Shown here one piece after another: positions 44,121 through 56,440 of a DNA stretch of 64,000 nt. How positions within the stretch are numbered: the first letter of the stretch is position 1; every line of letters begins with the position of its first letter. The notes under the pieces were generated by a model, which ran no database searches, was not told where the DNA came from, and saw only the letters and a program-made list of their open reading frames with translations. Source of the DNA: Adiantum capillus-veneris (lineage: Eukaryota > Streptophyta > Polypodiopsida > Polypodiales > Pteridaceae); the NCBI GenBank assembly GCA_014529385.2, contig CM043959.1, positions 1,210,358-1,274,357 of the forward strand, given 5' to 3'. A program made the translations under genes and the position numbers.

Positions 44121-47100
44121 TTGGCACTCTATTCACTTAACAGGAGCAATGCAAGCTGCAAAGAAGGCCAAGAAAAGGTCACTCAAAAAGAGAAGCTGCA
44201 AGAGTTGCCACCATATCAACTGGAACCCAGTTCAGTAAAGACAGCCAAAGCAACGTACCTGTCCAGAGAACAGCTTGAGGAAAACAATACAACAATTTTC
44301 ACAGGTAGATTTAAAAGTGAAGAAGGACATCAGATAGAACTACAATTGTTGCCGAAATAAGTCTATGATGTTACTGCAAATCCCGAAACAAAAGAAGCTA
44401 ACCAAAGGCTTAAACTCAGAGAATTCTACGACCAAGAACCATGTGGTGTAGATTTTCAGAAAGCCTATGAGCTTTTGTCTACAATAAAAGAAGATGGTAC
44501 ATCCCAGATTACTAACCAGCAAGGGAAAAAGGTAGAAGTGGTGATAACGAAAGAAATTGTGGCCGATACTCTCAAATTGCCGATAGAAGGGATGACAATG
44601 AGAGCTAGAGACAAAAAGACATTAGGTACCTTCACCAAGGAAACTGTTGTTGTGGCAACATTTGCTGATCTCATCCAAAAACAAGTGGAAGAACCAGCAC
44701 GGTTATATCACCAACACTTTTACTTTCTAGCAAAGAGACCACCAAGGTATACGACACCCAATCATGTCGTTGCGACTACCTTCACACAAGTGTTGAATTC
44801 AATAACCAAGCAACCCATTGATCACACACAGTATGTGTTATCCACGCTGAAGGGTACCAAGAAAGAGGGAAAGATAACCTATCTGGGAGCACCTGAGGTA
44901 CTCACAGGAATAGCATACTATGCTATCAGCATGGCAGACAATTTTCCACCTATCCCAGATCAAAATACATCGATAGTGTCAGCACAGCCATCTCCAAGAA
45001 CCACAAGGTCGACAAAAAGAGTTTACAAATCTGATGAGGAGTCTGAAGAAAGCTCTCATGAAGCACATAGCAGTGAAAGCTCAGACAACGAAGAGAAGAG
45101 ATCCAAAAGAGAGGAAATGAAGAAGAAGACAGTGGTTGCACATCAGAAAGAACCTCAACAAAAGAAAGCGAGGTTTGAACGGGAAAAAGAGACCTAGAAA
45201 GAAGTCGCCAAGCTACAGGAGAGGACCCAGCACGGTGGGTTCCAAGGGATATGAAAGGCCCCCGAACCAAGAATCATGCCAGGAGAGAACCAGAAGATCG
45301 CAAGGATTCTCTTGAACGCATGTACCAGGAAGCAGAAGCCTTAAAGCAAAAAGAATCTCAAGAAGTAGAAAGAAAAGCAAGGGAAGATGCGGCGGAGCAA
45401 CAGAGATAAGCTGAAGCGGCCAAACAAAGTGAAGCCCATCACAAACAAGGTGAGATGTCTCCCCGACCATCATCACCATTTACAGAACAACAAGACCACC
45501 CCATGCCAAGACCTCCCCCATCACCAATAGTTAGACCCACTAAGGGCGAGCAAACCAAAGAAAAAGAGCCAGCACCGCAAAAGATATCAAGTCTAGATAG
45601 ATGCTAGATAATTGGAGATGGTGATAGGTGCTCTGCAAGGAGAACTAGAGGACAGGATGAATGTCATCATTGATCTGCAAAGACAAGTCCGAGAGTTGAA
45701 AGCTGAAGCTAAAAATCACCAGCTGGCTAGAGAAAAGCAACAAAAGGAAATGGAAGAGCTAGGTGAACTTCTCACAAAGTTAACAGATGCCTATAAAACA
45801 AAAGACAACCAACTGATAGAGGTTATCAATGAACTTTTAAATACAACTCTGTCAGTTCAAGAGATCCAAGTGTAGCTAGATGTAGCAAACGCTTCATTGC
45901 AATATTCAAAGCAGAGGATCAACGATTAGGCAACCTTCTTGTGACAGATAAGATAAAATCCCACAGTTGCCTTGATCAAAGGTACAAACGAAGTGTATAA
46001 AGCACTGGAGAAAAAGAATAAAGATCTCGAGCTAGAGCAGTCACAACGCAGAGACCTTGCATTAATGCGGGTACAAAGAGAAGAAGAGCTGCTCAAGGAG
46101 ATAGTAGAGATCAAGAGAGTTAATCAGCTACTGCGAGATGGACAACAAGAGACACAGGAAGAAGCAGGTACATCAGAACAACCCCACATTGATATTCCCT
46201 CAGTCTCTTTCAGTGAGATGGAAACACAACCAGTAGAAGGGCTAGGTGGAGAAGATGACTTTCGGGTACCATTAACAGAAGCCGATGAGGTGCCAATGGT
46301 CTAGCTGTCAAAAGCTGAAGAAGATGCACTTAAGGAGAAGGTTTCTTAGGAGATGGATGAGCAATGGAAATCAGTGATGGATCGGGAGTTGAGAGTTCTT
46401 CATTCTGTCAATGTTACTCAACTCACTCCCAACCAAATCAATGCACAATGACATCAACAATCACTTGATCAAGGTAGAGCTGCTACAGGTTAAGGAATGA
46501 CTATATAAAGACATGCAAACAGAATGCGTAGATGAAGTCCACCCCAAGTGGAGAAAGAGCTGGCTAAACAAGAATCCTAGATACTTGATTCTGTTCACAA
46601 GAGCACTTGCGGCACTTCAAAAAGACCCAACTTTTTTCCATGTACCAAGAGTAAGGACGTGGCAAGCACATGAGGCAATGACAAAGAAGCGACCTACATG
46701 GCTAAATTATCCGAGATTGCCAGCTCCAGAAAAGGGAACATCGACAGAGGAATACATGGTGAAAATCCTAACGGGCGCCATGGCATTCTTCTAAAATCTC
46801 CCTGATCTCTCATGTGCTATGCTCTACAAAATTTGTCGGATGCTACTCACATGCATTGAAGTTTTTCACAAGCCAGAACAAGCAGGATCACCGTGGATGT
46901 CCTTTCTTGAGGGAAATAAGGGTCTATGCTACGACCTCAGTGGCCAACCTTCCGAAGAAATCCTTTATGGCTTCTACACCCGCTGCATGTTCTTGCCATC
47001 TCACAATATGTTGGCGTTTGAGGAAGCATTCTATACAGGGTTCTTCACTTGGCAAACGAAGATTTTTGGGTTAGTGTTCAGCAACCTAACTTCCAAATCA

Positions 47101-47154
47101 ATAGGCTACTCAACCATTGAACTCAAGAACAGAGTCACCATGAAATTTTTGTAG
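44121..47154 (+). pseudogene. Gag-like coiled-coil protein of retroelement family D
   Basis: The best-preserved member of the gag-like family. A frame from 44,475 reads KVEVVITKEIVADTLKLPIE, ARLYHQHFYFLAKRPPRYTT and GAPEVLTGIAYYAISMADNF, then an acidic/basic Ser-rich linker to 45,197. The same frame continues through stops as a strong coiled coil (IDLQRQVRELKAEAKNHQLA at 45,670; LEKKNKDLELEQSQRRDLAL at 46,000) to 46,304. It then shifts by one base to KWRKSWLNKNPRYLILFTRA (46,550) and YKICRMLLTCIEVFHKPEQA to 47,154. The N-terminal, linker and C-terminal order matches family C on the minus strand at 25.7-28.3 kb. It is preceded by three leader palindromes and followed by LTR-like sequence, which places it as the first ORF of an LTR element without pol. 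Confidence 0.6.
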
Positions 47155-47264
47155 GTTCTAGACAAAGAAAGAAATATCATATATGAGAAATCTTTACATG
47201 CACTTAAAGACCGCCTCGCCAGCCGTCAACCCAAAGATTATTTCAGCCAATAAAGTTGTGTCAA

Positions 47265-47740
47265 GGGACGACACGGGCAAGGAGGGAGGGAACGTTAGTA
47301 GCAAGCTAACTTGGCCACCATTTTTTAGAGCTCTCATTGTAAAAACAATTATTATTTTGATGAATCAAGAATATTGTAACTCCTATTTTCTGGATAAACT
47401 TTGTAATCGATGAGTTGGGGCTACAAGCTTCCAGATTGTATCAACCTGTCATTACCCATCTTTGGTAGAACTCCCAGATTGTTAGTTTTGACCACCAAAA
47501 ACCTTGGCTAAGGTATAAAAGCCGATTTTGTAAAGTTATTATTAAGTTTTGGATAATGAAATACATAGCGTAAACTAACAGTGCTCACTTCTCTCCTTCT
47601 CACACTTCCTACTCCCTCTCCTGTTGTCACATTGCAGTCATGTCTGTTGCATTGCAACCGCAAGTAAGATCTCTACGCATTGACGTAAGCATTTCACGGT
47701 ATTTCGTAGCTTTTGGCATTGCTGACTGGCGGCCTAATTT
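47265..47740 (+). other. LTR-like sequence after family D
   Basis: The purine tract 'aaggagggaggg' at 47,279-47,290 precedes sequence with a TATA-like 'ggtataaaagccg' at 47,511 and 'ttttgtaaag'. 'cacttcctactccctctcctgttgtcacattgcag' resembles 16,140-16,170 of the element A LTR side. Boundaries are not resolved. Sequence resembling a leader, including a decayed palindrome, follows at 47,863. Confidence 0.5.
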
Positions 47741-47862
47741 CATCATAAGTAGGAATTTACACTTCAAAATAAAAAACTAAGCATAGACGGGTATTGGGGC
47801 ATCATTGTTAAGCATTTAGATGCATACTAGGTCGAAAACGACTAGGTCAAAAATCCACTGCT

Positions 47863-47884
47863 ATTAATAATCGTGATTTTTGCA
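47863..47884. repeat. Leader palindrome D4 (decayed)
   Basis: Left arm ATTAATAAT (7 of 9 identical to family D), core CGTG, poorly kept right arm. It lies between the LTR-like sequence and the gag of element B. Confidence 0.5.
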
Positions 47885-48253
47885 CTTGACCTAAAGTGGG
47901 ATTTGAGACCATAAGCATGTGTGCTTAGGTCTTATAAACATGTCCTAGAAGTTTTTTTATTTTTGGATGTCATTTGATGCTGTAATCGATGTGATTTGTT
48001 TGCCAATGAGCGATTGGCTTTTGGTGATTTTAGTCACTTGAGTGTAGCTTGAGTTAGATGCAAGTTGTTTGTTGTTTTTTAAGAGATTGACAACCTCTTG
48101 TAGCCTCTATGCACTAGTCAAGTCAGCTTCACCCCATGGATTGACAATTTAATCGTGGTTCCCGCTATATCTGCAATATGATAGGAGTGAGTTTAGACAC
48201 CCGTCCCACAACCACTCCACCAATACTATGCAAATTCAAAGGAAGTTAAAACC

Positions 48254-49906
48254 ATGACTACTCAAACAAGACCAAATATTGGGTATGTACGTCCAGTAAG
48301 AACCAAAGTGGAAGATTCATTTAGGCACCAACAATTCCCGAATACAGGGCCCATGGGATCAACGGGGTCTAGGGCTTCTATGAAAACACACAGGGACATT
48401 GTAGCACTTGATTTGACTTACACAACTAGAATCCCTCCGACTATTACTCGAGATCAAACAAAACGACATGTATGGCAGAGAGGATACTAATTGTAGTGCC
48501 AAGTGGAGAATATGAAGCTAGAGAGACCGCATCATGAGGACCAGGGATGGTTAGGATGGTTGTAGAGTCTAGACGCATGCAACCATCTCAAGTGGCAAAG
48601 TGTATACCCAAAAAGTATAGCGGATTGGGAGATCCATATACGCATATATCAATCTTCAAACAAGTGTTGAGGGATGAACATGTAACTGATTTCCATACTC
48701 AATATGAAGGATTTGGATTTACCCTAGAAGAAACGGCCTTGACCTGGTTCCAACCATTAAACAGCCAAGAATTTCCAAGTATCGGGTAACTTCTCTGAGA
48801 ATTTGTTGAAAAGTTCTCAAAGAGAGGAATTAAGCATAATATTTTTTCCCAGATCTATGCATTTAGACAAAAGGAGAAGGAAAAGGTGAAGGAATCCTCC
48901 CTTCAATTTAAGCAATACATAGAAAGATGCCCTGCTAGAGAACTACCTCAAGATGAGAGATTGTTAGTCCTTTTCATAGGACTGTGAAATGACGCTCTCA
49001 AAAAAGACTTGCACTTAAAGACGTGTTACTTTTGAGTAAGTCATGAAAGAGGCATTGTATTTGGTAGAAAATTGTATGGCATATGGGGAGGTGATGGAGG
49101 ACATAGACCAAGGGAGGAGTAGCACCTCTTCAACCACTAGTGAGTCTACAATGAAACTAGGTGGGTAAAACCCAATTGTGCCGGTGATTGAGGAAGTGAT
49201 CAGAAGGATGAACCAAGGAAACATGACAAACCCAAATACACGACAACAGCCCACACAAAATTTTGACGCTCATGGAGGAGATCATCCAACTCAGTAGTGC
49301 AACATACAGGCAAAGCCAGGAGCAAATGTACAATGTGTAATGAAGTGGTATGCTATTAAACAGAAATGGACAAACCATGAGACCCACAAATTTTTCTACA
49401 ATAGAAACTATGTTAGAGAAAGACAATATGGGCCACCTGGAGGGCAACAGTACCACCCCCTCCAAGATACTAAGTAGGAGAAAATAACGCAGTCCAAGGG
49501 CAGGAAAAACCTCAGCCTGTTTTGGGACATCACCCTCATTTACCTGAGGAAAACATGTCCATGGTAAGAATTTCACAACCTATAGAGGCACCTATTGATC
49601 AGAGTATGGTCCAGGTAGTTTCCTACCAAGAAGATTCAAACAATTCCTATGAGAGAGGGGTTTAACAAAAATGCCTATGCTTCTGATGGACAAATTCCAT
49701 GGATAGTTTTTGAAGAGATGTCAGAATCATCATACATAGTACAACCAACAAAAAACCATTACTTGGTCGATGAAAACATGCTTATGTTCATGGAAACCCA
49801 GAACTACAAACCTAGGGAATATCCTCCTAGAACAAGACAACCGATGGGAGCTCCACAAGCTTCTCCACCACCAGTAGGACCATGCTATGAATGCGGCGGT
49901 GATCAT
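48254..49906 (+). pseudogene. Ty3/gypsy Gag (element B), part before copia insertion
   Basis: MTTQTRPNIGYVRPVRTKVE opens at 48,254. AKCIPKKYSGLGDPYTHISI, EHVTDFHTQYEGFGFTLEET and LTWFQPLNSQEF (48,590-48,780) follow, then shifted RGIKHNIFSQIYAFRQKEKE and VMKEALYLVENC near 49,040. A Pro-rich tail ends in GPCYECGGDH at 49,880-49,906, the first half of a zinc knuckle. The reading frame is broken several times (TAA at 48,488, TAG near 49,168 and others). The copia element is inserted inside the knuckle. The gag resumes at 55,145-55,150. Confidence 0.75.
49902..49906. other. Target site duplication ATCAT (left)
   Basis: ATCAT precedes the copia element and is repeated at 55,145-55,149. Confidence 0.95.
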
Positions 49907-50228
49907 TGTAAAGAATGAGGATGCAAGAGAGCTACACAAGACAAGCACAAAGCACACAGAGATGGAAAGCTTCTTCTTCTTCTTCTCAGAAAAGAGAGTA
50001 TAAAATGACTAAGTGCTAAAGCTGAAAAGTAGCACATATGTACATGCGGTCACTAAGTGTGAACTCGCTAGAAGCGTACTAGGCTGGCACTATAAGTGTA
50101 GTCCAGCTGTAGAATCAGTGGTAGAGATCCTCCGTGTCGGTCACCTAATGTGCCAGTGAGTAAATGCCGTAAGCGGCCAAGACCCGTAGTGGATGCCAGC
50201 TCAAGGTGTAGAGCTCGACATCTCAACA
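49907..50228 (-). repeat. Copia 3' LTR
   Basis: 322 bp. In minus orientation it begins TGTTGAGATGTCGAGC and ends CATCCTCATTCTTTACA. The end of the Gag-Pol frame (50,201) overlaps the LTR by 28 bp. Confidence 0.97.
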
Positions 50229-53200
50229 CTCCCCCTCGAGCTCTGCATGTCGCAGAGTCCAAGCATAGTCCCAAAATGTCGAAGCTTCTCAGCTCCGAGG
50301 GCCTTGGTAAAGATATCCGCTATCTGCTCCTCTGTGTTGACGTAGACCAAGTCGATGTCGCCCGCCAACACTCGCTCTCGAACGTAGTGGTAATGGACCT
50401 CTATGTGTTTGGTCCTGGCATGGAACACTGGGTTCCTAGCCAACTGCATGCTGTTGAGGTTGTCACAATGGATGAAAATCTGCTGGTCCACCTGCACTCC
50501 CAAGTCCTCAAGTAATGTGCGTAGCCAAGCTACCTCGCACGCCGCAACTGTTGCACCTCTGTACTCGGCCTCTGTGCTTGATAAAGCAACCGTAGGCTGC
50601 TTTTTGCTGCTCCAAGTAACAGCAGCACTCCCAAAAGAGAACATGAAGCCACTCGTAGATCTCCTATCAACAATGCTACCTGCCCAATCTGCATTTGTAT
50701 ACCCATACAATGCTAATGGCACATCTGCTGCATAGAACAATGCGTAGTCAAGAGTCCCTTGCACATACCTAAGTGTGCGTCGTACTCCATCCAAATGTGG
50801 CTTCCTCGGAAGCTGCATGAACTGACTCTCCAAGCCTACTGTGTAGCTCAAGTCTGGCCTTGTGATAGTCAAGTAGATTAGACTACCCACAATCTTCCTG
50901 TACATCTTGACATCCTCAACAACATCACCCTTCTCTGCACTCAGCTTTGCATTCACATCCAACGGAATAGAAATTGGCTTACAATCAGCCATACCATACT
51001 TTGACAGCATGTCCAAAGCATAATGTCTCTGTGATAGCCATACACCCTCTGGAGTCCTGATCACCTCAATGCCAAGAAAGTAGCGCAACTCGCCTAAATC
51101 TTTCATTTCAAACTCCTGTTTGAGAAGACCCTTCACATGGTCGATCTCCATAGCATTGTCACCAGCAATAATAAGGTCATCTACATATATGGTAATGACC
51201 ACAATCCCCACATCACTCTCACGTACATAGAGTGAATGATCAGTATGAGCTCTCCTAAAACCAATACTGACAAGATACTTGGCAATCCTGTCATACCATG
51301 CTCTAGAGCCCTGCTTCAAACCATACAAAGATTTGAGAAGTCTGCATACATAATCTGGGTAACCTGGATCGACATAACCAGGTGGCTGATCCATATACAC
51401 TTCCTCTTGCAACTCACCATTCAAGAAGGCATTCTTTACATCCATTTGATGCATAATCCATCCTCTAGATGCAGCCACTGCTATGACAGCTCTCACAGTC
51501 GTCATCTTTGCCACTGGAGCAAAGGTCTCCTCATAGTCTATGCCATACGTCTATGCATAACCCTTTGCGACCAGACTTGCCTTGTGACGCTCAATGTTAC
51601 CATCAGCCTTATGCTTGGTTTTACACACCCATTTATAGCCAATAGCTTTCTTGCCGCTTGGCAATGGCACCAACTCCCATGTGTCGTTTGCTTCCAATGC
51701 AGCCATCTCTTCATTCATTGCATCATCCCAATGCACATTTCCAACTGCATCCTCAAAACATGTGGGCTCCACATCCTGTATCACCTTAGCCATGTAGGCT
51801 TGGTGATGCGCTAGATACCCATCATAAGTCAATTTCTGAACTGGATTTCTGACTCTGTAAGATCTGCGCGGTCCTGGGTCACTCCTTTGCCCTCTAACAT
51901 CTTCTTGTACTTTCCTTACACTAGGTGTCCTTACAGCCGGAATTCCAAATTCCTCATCAAGACTTTGTTCAGAACCATCTGAATCCATGTCTACATGTGA
52001 AAAACCTGATGATGCATCAGCCATAAAGGGAGGTTCATCAACCTTTTCCTTTCCTTTTCGTGATACATTCCCTGTACTTGCTGGTGGAGTAACCTGCGTA
52101 CGTAGTCTACCATTCCATGGCTTCTCAACAGAGCCACGAGAAGAGGACTCTTGTGGTCCACTCAAAACCTGTGACTGTGGCCTCACATTTTGTACAACCA
52201 CATCATCTTTTACATCAGCCCCAATAGTGCCATGTGCATTACTGTACCAGCTGCTCATCTCATCAAAGACTACATCTCTGCTCACTCGTAATTCTTGTGT
52301 AGTAGTATTGTAGCACCTGTACCCCTTTTGTTCAAGGGAATATCCCACAAGAATACATTTCTCTGCTTTAGGATCCAATTTCCTATGCAACTCATCTGGT
52401 ACATGCACGTAAGCTATGCAGCCAAACACTTTCAAGTGTGCCAAATCAGGCTTTGTACCTGTAAACTTTTCCTCAGGTGTTACATCATGCACCGCAGCTG
52501 TAGGTGTCCTGTTCATAATGTACATAGCTGTATTTACAGCTTCAGCCCAAAAATGATGAGGCATGTTCTTCTCATTCATCAATGCACGTGCAACCTCTGC
52601 AATGTGCCTGTTTTTCCTTTCTGCGACCCCATTCTGTTGTGGAGTATATCTGCATGTAAACTGCCTGCGTATACCATGCATTCGCAGAAAATCTAAAAAA
52701 TCATTGGAGAAGTACTCTCCCCCTCCATCTGACCTCAATGTCTTGATTTGCATATCTGTCTCCTTCTCAATCATGACTTTGAAGTCCTAAAAGTGACCAA
52801 ACACTTCACTTTTGTTACGCATGAAGTAGACCCATACTTTCCTTGTATGGTCATCAATGAAAGAGACATAATACCTGCAACCATGTATACTTGCCGTATC
52901 AGTTGGACCCCAAACATCTGTGTGCACCACCTCAAGTGGCTTTTTACATACATTGCGCTCATGTGGAAATGAGTCCTTTGACTGTTTTCCAAACTGGCAT
53001 GCTGCACACACTTTATGCATACCATCCACCTTGAATTTGGGCAAACCTTTTACAATTTGTTTTGATTGCATGTTGCGCAATCTCTGCTCATTGACATGGC
53101 CAATGCGTTTGTGCCAAATGTCAACATCAGCCACAACACCTGTGCGCTGTGCAGATAATGCATCTTTTACCTCAGGCATGTCTACATTCAGCGTAAACAT

Positions 53201-54553
53201 TCTGCCCACACATTTGCCCTCTGTGATCAGCTTACAGCCATTCTGGAAATCTTCTACATAACAGCCATTCGGATTGAAGCGAACTTGCAAACCCTGCTCA
53301 ACCATTTGTCCAACAGAAACAAGATTCTTTGTAATGTTTGGGACAATGTGAAGTACATCTGCTAAGTACTTTGATTTCTGACTCTTCGTATTTAGAGGTA
53401 TGTCCCCTACATGAGCAATGGGGTGAGCTGTGTCATCTCCTGTCTGCACATAGCGTGACACATCTGGTTTGCACATATGTCTAAACCACTCTCCACGAGA
53501 CGTCATGTGATTAGAGGCACCTGAATCCACATACCAAACATCATCTTGGGTGGAATTCTCTGCAGTCATTGTATTCATTACATGCTGCATAACAAACATG
53601 CGCTCGTTTTTGCTGTCATCTGCATCTCTGCTAGTAGATGCATAGTTGCCCTGTTCTCTCTTTCCACTTGCTTTTCCCTTTGGACAGTCACTTGACATGT
53701 GACCTCTTTCACCACAAGTCCAACATTCTCTGCTATCTAGAGTATGTTGCTGCCTGCTTGATCCTGCACCATAACCTCTTTGACTCCCCCTGCCTTGAGA
53801 CTGGTTTCCCCTGCCACCTGTATTGTTTTGATTTGACTGACCTTCCAGAAATTGGCCCCTGCAACCCCTTGGGCCTCGACCACGACCTCTACCTCTACCT
53901 CTGTTGGAGTTAGAATAGAAGGCCAGTTTAGAATTATTTCTGCCATGAGAAGAAGATGTGTCAAGGTTCTTCTCCTCAAGAATAAGCATAGAAATCAAAT
54001 CTTGGAACACGGGGATGTCGTCTCTTCTATTCATGGAAGAACTAAAATGTACATACTCATCTTCTAGACCATCCAAGCATGCACGGACAATGTCATCGTC
54101 TTCCACTGAGACTTTAATAGATCCAAGAGCCTCAATGATACTCTTGATCTTCAAGGCATAATCATTGATTGAGAGGTTGTTCCTCTTAACCTGATTTAGC
54201 TCCGACTTTAGTTGAAGCTTCCTGGCCTTGGTGTTCACCTTGAACACTCTGCCTAAGTTTCTCCATGCAATGGCGGGGGTTTCAGCATCCTGTAGATAGA
54301 CCATCATGCCATTTGTGATGCTCATAGAAAGCCAATACATCACTTTGCTCTGGCCTTGTTGCCAGTCCCTCAAAGCTTTCCTTTGTTCTGCTGTAGCATT
54401 TGTCTCGGGAATCTCTGGTTCCTTTTCATTGTCTCCTTCTACATAGTCCCAATAACCTTTTCCTTTTAGGAAATTTGTTATTCTGAACTTCCATGCAGGG
54501 TAGTTATTTTTCTCAAGCTTCTCAGTAACAATCTGACTGAAACCGTTAGACAT
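50201..54553 (-). pseudogene. Copia Gag-Pol polyprotein with two in-frame stops
   Basis: Starts MSNGFSQIVTEKLEKNNYPA at 54,553, the first ATG after the primer site, and spans 1,450 codons, a normal copia length. Domains: UBN2-type Gag (residues 1-210), Gly/Arg-rich stretch, CCHC knuckle CWTCGERGHMSSDC (277-290) and protease VWYVDSGASNHMT (D-S-G at 343-345). The integrase has an HHCC finger (WHKRIGH ... CAACQFGK), the first Asp in HTDVWGPT, the second in RSDGGGEYF and Glu in NGVAERKNRH. RT has MDVKNAFLNGEL and the catalytic YVDD in TIYVDDLIIAG (about 1123-1126). RNase H has NADWAGSIVDRRSTSG and SSTEAEYRG. TAG at 52,787-52,789 sits in the integrase and TAG at 51,551-51,553 before RT. No frameshift is needed. 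All catalytic residues I can name are intact. Confidence 0.96.
50229..50241 (-). other. Copia polypurine tract
   Basis: Minus strand GCTCGAGGGGGAG immediately before the 3' LTR. Confidence 0.9.
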
Positions 54554-54810
54554 CTTGAAGCATTAAGACAAAATAGCTGCAATCTGCAAAAACCTGCAAA
54601 TCTGTTGAACCTGCTATCGTGGTACCTGTAACGCTTTTTACACTCAACGAGTGTCCACAATCAAGCGTACATACAACCACTGTACTTGTACAGTAAATCT
54701 CTGTATACTGCACTTTGGAGACGTGTTCAAAAACTTCGGCATCTGGTCGTGGATTGCGAACGAAGGGATTGTGATGCTCTTGCTCTCTTAGCCTCTCTTG
54801 CCTACACCAC

Positions 54811-54822
54811 GCTCTGATACCA
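54811..54822 (-). other. Copia primer binding site (tRNA-iMet)
   Basis: Minus strand TGGTATCAGAGC directly abuts the 5' LTR. Confidence 0.97.
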
Positions 54823-55144
54823 TGTAAAGAATGAGGATGCAAGAGAGCTACACAAGACAAGCACAAAGCACACAGAGATGGAAAGCTTCTTCTTCTTCTT
54901 CTCAGAAAAGAGAGTACAAAATGACTAAGTGCTAAAGCTGAAAAGTAGCACATATGTACATGCGGTCACTAAGTGTGAACTCGCTAGAAGCGTACTAGGC
55001 TGGCACTATAAGTGTAGTCCAGCTGTAGAATCACTGGCAGAGATCCTCCGTGTCGGTCACCTAACGCGCCAGTGAGTAAATGCCGTAAGCGGCCAAGACC
55101 CGTAGTGGATGCCAGCTCAAGGTGTAGAGCTCGACATCTCAACA
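54823..55144 (-). repeat. Copia 5' LTR
   Basis: 322 bp, five substitutions from the other LTR (TATA/TACA near position 98; two in the 'cagtggtag/cactggcag' segment; two in 'aatgtg/aacgcg'). Confidence 0.97.
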
Positions 55145-55149
55145 ATCAT
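55145..55149. other. Target site duplication ATCAT (right)
   Basis: Second copy of the 5-bp target duplication flanking the copia element. Confidence 0.95.
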
Positions 55150-56440
55150 TGGGAAAGGAGTTTTCCACACAAAGGAGAGTGTATCAAACTCTTTGGGTAC
55201 TGTGAGGGGTGTACAAACGACCATCTCATTCCACATTGTCCAAAAAAACCCTAACAACAAAGGGAAAGAAACCGTGAATAAAATTGGAATTGTATCAAGA
55301 TCAAGTGGATCAAAAACAAAACCAACCATTCCAATAAACGCAATAACAAGAGCACAAGCACAAGAGGCTGCAAAAGGAACATCCCAGCAAGCCAAACTGA
55401 GATAGAGAATTTGTCTATTAGAACCGCTAGGAAATCTTGGAAGGAAAAAAGGGACAAGATGAAAGCAAAAAGAGTAAAAGAAAAATCAGCTTTGGAAACT
55501 AAATTGCAGCAAACAGAGGAATAGTTGTTGAGGATGGAAATAGACCTTAAAGAGAAGGGCAATGTAACAAAACTATCAGTAATATAGTCAGCAGGATCTT
55601 TCTTGGTGGACAAGGTCTTTGAACCTTTGGGTACAATCTTGAAAGCTTATGAAGCTAGATTAAAGCCCAACCAAACCAAGAAGCATAGATGGATAATGTA
55701 TCCTCACACAGGGTATGAAAACGAGAGGTTAAAGATGTGCAAGGAACTCATCCAGGTAGCTCAAGATCTTATGGAACCATCTATTCCACCTGCTCCAAGG
55801 ACTGAGGTGTTAATCCACGAAAAAATACAAGAGTTAAAGATCGAAGATAGAGACCAAAAGGTTTTGGTGGATGAAACTCCTTTGGATACAAGGATGGCAG
55901 CCAATACAATAGATAGGGTGTATTCATAGGCACCTATGCCAATTCTTGAGTTGAAAGAACCATGGCCACAGGATCTATGGGAGGATATCAAAAACAGGAA
56001 AGATGGAAGCGCAACGCTTCAATCAGCTCCTATCAGTGAGATCCACCTTGAACATGATCTCTATCCAAATGATATCCCGATCACTATATGGTGATGCAGG
56101 TACAAAACTGTCAAAAGATAGCAAACCTCAATCATTGAATACATTACCTTCATTCATTGGCAACCATGAAACCAGATCAGAAGTAAGGAAAGACTTACCA
56201 TCTCAATGCAAATCTGGTTCTAAGATGATGGATACCAAAACTTTTCATGAGCTAATGTCGTCTCCTATTCGTTGTACGCTAACTCTATCTGAGTTACTGC
56301 ATGTAAGACCTCACCTTGGGGAAGAGGTTGGAATTTTTTTGGCAAAAACAAGGCTAGTAATTTTGCCACCAATTGTTTCTCCAAAAGCACTAAATAACCA
56401 GACCTTGAAACAAACTATTGCGAAGGAGAAGAAGGGAACA
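55150..56440 (+). pseudogene. Gypsy element B: Gag zinc knuckles and linker
   Basis: Gag resumes with a second Cys/His cluster (GYCEGCTNDHLIPHCP near 55,195-55,245). After a frame change come NKGKETVNKIGIVSRSSG and PINAITRAQAQEAAKGTSQQ (to 55,400). A basic, then acidic linker follows (VFEPLGTILKAYEARLKPNQ and KELIQVAQDLMEPSIPPAPR, 55,610-55,800), then MSSPIRCTLTLSELLHVRPH (56,250-56,310). The last is shared with element A at 13,115-13,180 (STPVTYMIMLAELLRIRPN). These linker blocks precede the protease in both elements. Confidence 0.68.

Larger units (their letters stand above)
49907..55144 (-). mobile_element. Ty1/copia LTR retrotransposon, structurally complete, nested
   Basis: A 5,238-bp element with two 322-bp LTRs starting TG and ending CA, a 5-bp target duplication ATCAT, a primer binding site, a polypurine tract and a full-length Gag-Pol frame on the minus strand. 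It sits inside the Gag zinc knuckle of gypsy element B, so it is younger than that element. The LTRs differ at five positions (about 1.6 percent): four transitions and one transversion, so the insertion is recent. Two in-frame TAG codons make this copy non-autonomous as it stands. Confidence 0.97.

Noticed and set aside
45020-45070. Second hammerhead-like CTGATGA (also near 1,995, 40,752 and 57,226)
   Set aside because: These lack a paired stem II followed by GAAA and a matching stem I. Only 29,038-28,996 satisfies the full consensus.
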